From NCBI RefSeq assembly GCF_037042905.1, contig NC_087257.1:23946001-24010000 (forward strand): a stretch of DNA of 64,000 nt, written 5' to 3'. A program made the translations under genes and the position numbers. The notes beneath the pieces were generated by a model. It ran no database searches and was not told where the DNA came from. It was given only the letters and a program-made list of their open reading frames with translations. The number at the start of each line of letters is the position of its first letter. Position 1 is the first letter of the stretch. Shown here piece after piece: positions 58,849 through 64,000 of the stretch. This DNA comes from Lytechinus pictus (taxonomy: Eukaryota; Echinodermata; Echinoidea; Temnopleuroida; Toxopneustidae).

Positions 58849-61800
58849 AAGTGTTATCTTAAAGATCACTGTTTCTGGCAATGTATTATGAAAACAAACT
58901 AATTGAAATGATTTCATGGGGAGTGCAGTTTAAATATTGAGTCGCGTATCGTACTATTCTAGTCACAAATGACTGTCTTCGAATCAATTGTGACTAGAAT
59001 TAGTAAAGCTGTTATTGAAATATTCGCGCCCAGCTAACATGGCTAGTGTAAGAACATGGTGGAGTGGGGTTTCAACTGACGCACTTTCTTATGTTAGTCA
59101 ACCAAGATGACTCTCCATAGGAGTTTACAAATAAAGATAAATATATATTTGAATAACCATACAATTGCAGTCAGTGAAAACGTGATATTAACAGTCACTT
59201 AAGTATCTTCATCTTAAGATTGGATCAGGGTCTGCGAAACAGTGGGGGCTCCACTTTTTTTTAATATTAAACGGTGTACAAAAACGTTAAAATATTTATC
59301 AGAGATTGGGTGGTCCTTTTCAGGACCAACACTTGCCCAGGAAGGATACATGGTGTACCGTGTAACCTACTACACTAAAATTCAACTAGTTGTAATTTTT
59401 TTTTGCATGGTCAGCCCCCACTTTTGGCTGACCCCCCCCCCCCACACACACACACACTTTCAAAACCCTTCTACGGCCCACATAGAATGGTAGTCTGCAA
59501 ACACATGCTCATATTTGATATTTTAACTAAACCATGTCTAGAGTGAAGACTAGACTCCAAAGTCTCTCTCTGTGAATCTAGTCTCACTACTTTAGACTAC
59601 ATTATGCACTATATGCGAAAATGCGAAAACCAAGGGTCTGTGCCTACAGACTACTAGTATATACCATAGAAAGGCTTCAAAGTTTACGTTTAAAAACTTC
59701 GTATAAAGCGTTGATGTGTTGTTGTTTTTATTATAGGAGGAAGAATTCACATGAATGTCCCTATCATTCTACTTTTACTTTCGTCGTACAAACTGTGCTA
59801 CCGGAACATTTAATGTATATGGGAAGATTTCTGTAAAATCTGTTTTTGGAGTATAAAAAAATCTCATTTCAATCAGATCACAGATATGTTGGAAATTAAA
59901 ACAAAGCATTAACGATCTTCTCTGTCATTTTTTGCGAGACAAAGCGACAGATTTTAGGTTTTATTACACCGAGAGTGCATTGCAAAGGCCATCAAATTAT
60001 GGCGCCATTTCTATCATGGCTATAGGGATCTAAACGTGTTTTTAAAAATGTGCCTTGATAACGATGTCAAAAAATCCTAACAAATAAATCTTAATTAGGC
60101 CCACTTTTTTTCAAAAAGGAACAAATGAAAGAGCAATTAACCAGAATTGGACACTGATTTTCAAGGATTAATGCAGAATCGATTTTATCTCATATACAGA
60201 CCTGAAAGTGCATGAGGGATGACGTTAACAATTGCTCCCAAGTTTGCCATTGGTTTCCCCATCATTATGGCGGTAGAACTACTTAAAGATAAATTCCAGT
60301 TTTGGTAACGATCTAAAAATGACTTTTTACAGAATCTGATATAATGACCACCAAAGTGTCTGTTTATATGAATAAAAAATATGTGCCAAAGGATTCTGGA
60401 AGAAATTGTGTAATTGCTGAGAAATAAGCAAAATAAGCGCGGATTCGGTCACTTCCGTCGGGTCTTTATTTTAGCAATAATAATACACTGTCCCACGTGT
60501 GCCTATCTGTGTTGGTGATCTTCAGTGTGAACATTTTTCAGCGTAGATTTCAAGATTTTACAAAGTTCAGTTTATGTAACCGTACCAGATCTAGATCCTC
60601 GATGATATACTGACAATTAAGCCTTGTTTTACAGACCTTCTCATGAAATCAGTGTTTACTGCAAATACTGGAATTTCTCTTTAAATCAAATGGATGGAAT
60701 AAGGGCTTTTGTTATGAATGATTGACAGACGGAGGTGACATAACGGTATGGGGAGCGGTATAGTGGAGACGAATAAAAGTGACATATTATTCTCAATTGA
60801 AGCTTGTTAGAGTTACACGTTTACCTCTCCATTTCAGTATCTGTTTCCTTCTCTTTTTTCCCGTACTCTTTCTTAATTTTTTTCCACTTCTTGAAAAAAT
60901 AATAGGGGACTGTCGCCCCTGCCCCCCCCCCCCCCCACTTTTGACACCGGCCTTCTTGACAGACAAACGCGTTTCAAAAGATTAATGACCAGATTCTTGC
61001 CTAAAGTCATCTCAATAGCGGTTCCTTTAACAACAAAAGAAAGAACCACCACCACTCAAATTTCTTCAATGAAACCACTGACGCATATATACAACCCAAA
61101 ATGACAAAGAAGATGGCTCTTTCGGTTTATGAATATTCATTGAATCTCCAAAACCCTCTTTCGAGGGGATCAATACTTTTTATTGTGTACGGTTTTGAAA
61201 TGGGGTTACTGTACATGTCATTCGCGTGGTTACGGACAAGGCCGACTTAGATGAAGGTAAACAGGAGAGATATTCCTTCGAATAGTTCTCTTCACCAATA
61301 TCAGACTGGAATTGGAGGGATTTGCTCTAGCAGGAGAAAGTGAACTTCTAGAAGCAGACTTTAAGAACAGCATTACAGTTTATGTCAACGGAATGTATCA
61401 GATCTAATCTAGATCACTTCAAGAAGTAGGTAAACGGAATTTTGTCAGCGACATAATCGTTCAACTTGTGACATCTGCCAGAATCTTGATAGAATGGACC
61501 AGGAAATCATGGGGAAGAAATAAATGCCGATGGACTGCGCAGGGACTCTCTCTGGACTATGTTATAGGTGAATCGAGATTGTAGCCTACGGTAACATCTC
61601 AAGAATATCCAGCAGGACAGAATTTGGATGTCACAGAAGGAAAACATGGAAAATATGATGTAATAAATATAAGCTGAGGGACATATTTAGTTCAGATCAA
61701 TGAAGTGGACGAATCTCGCAGGAAGTGCTTTTGCTTTAAACATAAAATTATTACGAAATTGAGCAGAATTGAGGAAGATGAGGAATAAGAGAAAGGAAAT

Positions 61801-61902
61801 ATCTTTGTTAGACATCAGGCATACTCACCAAGGTTAGAGACGATCAGGATGCAGTAAGAATACCGATGTGGACATTTTTTTTGTTGATGAGTGACTAGAA
61901 AC
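58849..61902. other. Intergenic; no gene recognised upstream of the phospholipase exon
   Basis: C runs near 59431 and 60920, CA repeat at 59444. The 5' UTR of the phospholipase gene probably lies in the last few hundred bases. Confidence 0.4.
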
Positions 61903-62349
61903 ATGGGATCAAAGGGGTCAAAGATAGCTTCATCTCCGAAGCCAAAGGGGGAAGAAGAAGAGGAGGTAAGTTCCAGTGGTGCCAGCAACATCAACACCAG
62001 GAGGCGCAAGAAGGACCGTCATGGAGAAGCATCCTCCAGATCTCCGAAGTCGAACCGCAAGAAACCCAAGCGGAAGATCACTCTGAACCCTTTGTCCTAC
62101 CACAGCCATAGTGTCTTCAGTTCGATGGAAATCGACAAAACACTCCGGAAAAGTTCGGTGGACGTCAGGAACAAGCTGACGGACTCGATGAAGTCGATCA
62201 GATCGGACGCGTCGGTCTCGGACGCCTCGTGGTACACGGACAACAGTTCCGTGGAACTCATTGACCATGAAGTCTTCGAGTACCCATTTGAGAACTTGAT
62301 CTTCGAAGGCGGAGGAAACAAGGGTTTGGCGTATGCTGGTGCTATCCGG
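61903..62349 (+). CDS. Patatin-like phospholipase, first coding exon (gene continues beyond the window)
   Basis: Encodes 149 residues and ends ATCCGG|GTGAGT in phase 0. The start is the ATG at 61903, giving MGSKGSK. This fits the N-myristoylation consensus (Gly2, Ser6, Lys7). A Lys/Arg-rich stretch at residues 33-58 could strengthen membrane binding. A Ser-rich, presumably disordered region follows. The exon ends with FENLIFEGGGNKGLAYAGA, whose GGGNKG (residues 136-141) is the glycine-rich oxyanion-hole motif of patatin-like (PNPLA, iPLA2-type) lipid acyl hydrolases. The catalytic GxSxG Ser and the Asp must lie on later exons outside the window. Expected activity is lipid acyl hydrolysis at the cytosolic face of a membrane (family knowledge plus inference). 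Confidence 0.85.
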
Positions 62350-62938
62350 GTGAGTTGTCATACAGATGTTGACATTGCTTTACCGGAATTTAATTTGGGG
62401 GACATCAATGAACCTAACAGACATTTGCTCTATAAATTGCCCCTAAACATGTTTCTGCTATTTCTTCTTCTTGTTTGGTTTTCCATTGAATAAATTTATA
62501 GTAATCTTTGAGTAAAACACCGTCAGTTAAAATTGTCCGAATGTATCAAACTGTCCGTTCATTATGTAGGGATCGTGCTCAGGCTCCCGATCCACCCCGC
62601 CTAGATTAAATATTTCGAAATGAAGGGCGGATAACAGGTAGGCCTAATGCCAGGAAGATGCCATTTGATTAAATCTTGTCATGGAATTGTAATTTAGTCC
62701 GTAGCCAGGCGAATGATATGTTCATTGAAAATGTTCCTTTGACTTTTGTTTATACCTGCCCAAAATGGAGATAAAGTTTAAATGAATGAGAAAATAAAAT
62801 ATGATTTAAGTCGTTCATCATGTGAATTAGAACCTAACGACTTGCGTCACCCCCCAGGGGCGGATCCAGCTTTCGCCAATAGGGGGGGGGGCCGAAAAAT
62901 ATTTTCATCAACATTTTTCTCGATTGGCCGCTATAATC

Positions 62939-62969
<31 letters not shown>

Positions 62970-64000
62970 GGGGGGGGGGTTCAGGGGGTAGTCCTAACTA
63001 GAGACTGAAGTTTTAAGTATATGTTAGTTTTTATTGTTATAAACAAGATAAGGTATCTCATGTGGTCTTAATATATAATGCGAGCGCGAAGCGCGAGCTC
63101 AAATTCTTTGATATTTTATGTCCTTAGACCTGAAGATTCTGAGGAGATTTTATAATCATGAAAAAGATAAGTATCAAACTAAACAATGCGAGCGCGGAGC
63201 GCGAGCCGAAATTTTATCTTAGTAACGTGAAAAGGGACTCAATTAGGACTGTTTTTAGTGATTAATGAAGAGGATACAAGTATCACCAATTAAATAATGA
63301 GAGTGCGAAGCGCGAGCTCAAAATATTTGATATTCCGACCTGAAAACTGGACAGTCTAAGCGCGTTTTTATTTAGATACAGAAAAAGCTGTGTGTCTCAA
63401 ACAATTAAATGCGAGCGCGAAGCACAAGCTCAATTTTTTATATACTGACATGACAAAGGAGCATTTTAACAAATTTTGGTAAGAATTTCTAAAGAGGATA
63501 GGTAACTCACAAATCAAACTGTGCGAGCGCGCAGCGCGAGCTGAAAATTTTGATATAAACAATTTGTGTAAAACAAAATAATTAAAGCTTGATGTGCGAG
63601 CTAAAATGTTGTGTGCAAATTGATTTCAGATCTGGATATATAAGTGTCATTTAATCCTCTTGAATGGGATTCATTGGCACAGGTAATGCGAGCGCGAAGC
63701 GCGAGCGAAATTTTTTATATAAAGTTCTTTTTCCAATTCTTCCCCTCACCCTTTTCTTGTTTCCTTTCGGGGTCGGGCCGGCCATTACGAGGTTGTAAAT
63801 TACACATCCTGGGTATGATACCTCTTTCCTACTTTTCTTTAGTGTTTTTCCTATAGTACACTTTTTCTGCAGGTTGTCAAAAAATAGGGGGGGGGGCGGG
63901 GCCGGCTCGGCCCCCTCCTGTATCCGCGCCTGCCCCCAATCCGGCCTCATGAAATATAATGTTTTCTAGTTAGGCATTTGGAAATAATTTGTACACAAAA
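62350..64000 (+). other. Intron 1 (5' part) of the patatin-like phospholipase gene
   Basis: Follows the GTGAGT donor at 62350. No further patatin exon appears before the window end. It contains the periodic GCGAGCGCGAAG element described separately. Confidence 0.6.
62855..63932. mobile_element. Second hAT-like element with a periodic GCGAGCGCGAAG array
   Basis: Starts CAGGGGCGGATCCAGC and a G run, and ends with a G run then CTGTATCCGCGCCTG. Cores at about 63079, 63187, 63298, 63409, 63521, 63593 and 63686. No convincing target duplication. Confidence 0.75.

Noticed and set aside
61930..62361. 143-codon frame on the - strand
   Set aside because: Antisense shadow of the phospholipase exon, which has clear motifs on the + strand.

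Overview
The window looks like AT-rich intergenic and intronic DNA from a marine deuterostome invertebrate, most likely an echinoderm and perhaps a sea urchin. The reasons are three spliced genes with GT-AG introns, long introns, tRNA-derived SINEs, L1/Tx1-like and CR1/jockey-like LINE remains, many palindromic MITEs and hAT-like miniature elements, and the recurrent AGGCCTA word common in echinoid sequence. This assignment is inference; nothing here names the species.

Three protein-coding loci can be supported, all on the + strand. (1) A secreted fibrinogen-related-domain (FReD) protein of 343 residues, in four exons (14379-14751, 42020-42156, 43404-43665, 44467-44726). Every splice phase joins correctly, and intron 1 is about 27.3 kb. 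(2) A secreted, furin-processed cystine-knot factor of 222 residues, in three exons (52351-52602, 55501-55716, 56263-56463). Its last 100 residues resemble neurotrophin/Spatzle domains but keep only four of the six knot cysteines. (3) The first coding exon (61903-62349) of a patatin-like phospholipase, which runs off the right edge. It has an N-myristoylation signal, a basic stretch and the patatin glycine-rich motif. A fourth intact reading frame, on the - strand at 50180-51151, is a DD34E Tc1-like transposase inside a complete element with perfect terminal repeats and TA duplications.

Layout: 1-8 kb holds palindromic MITEs and a decayed L1/Tx1-like LINE split by a hAT-like element. 8-14 kb holds MITE clusters and SINEs upstream of the FReD gene. 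14.4-44.8 kb is the FReD gene, with its giant intron full of repeats, including a 3.8-kb foldback element (38026-41859) that stops 160 bp before exon 2. 45-51.5 kb holds MITEs, a near-perfect 351-bp hairpin, a SINE, a hairpin-rich element and the Tc1 element. 52.3-56.6 kb is the neurotrophin-like gene, whose intron 1 contains nested hAT-like elements with a roughly 110-bp periodic array. 57-61.9 kb holds further inverted-repeat elements, and the phospholipase exon plus a second periodic array fills the end.

The most unusual material is structural. It comprises the giant palindrome, whose arms carry tandem 18-bp palindromes in mirrored variant order; two arrays of the GC-rich word GCGAGCGCGAAGCGCGAGC set in AT-rich spacers; and a cluster of hairpins with different stems but the same GC-TTC-GC apex. 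The GCGAAGC core is a DNA mini-hairpin known for exceptional stability. It recurs in several otherwise different G-run-containing elements.
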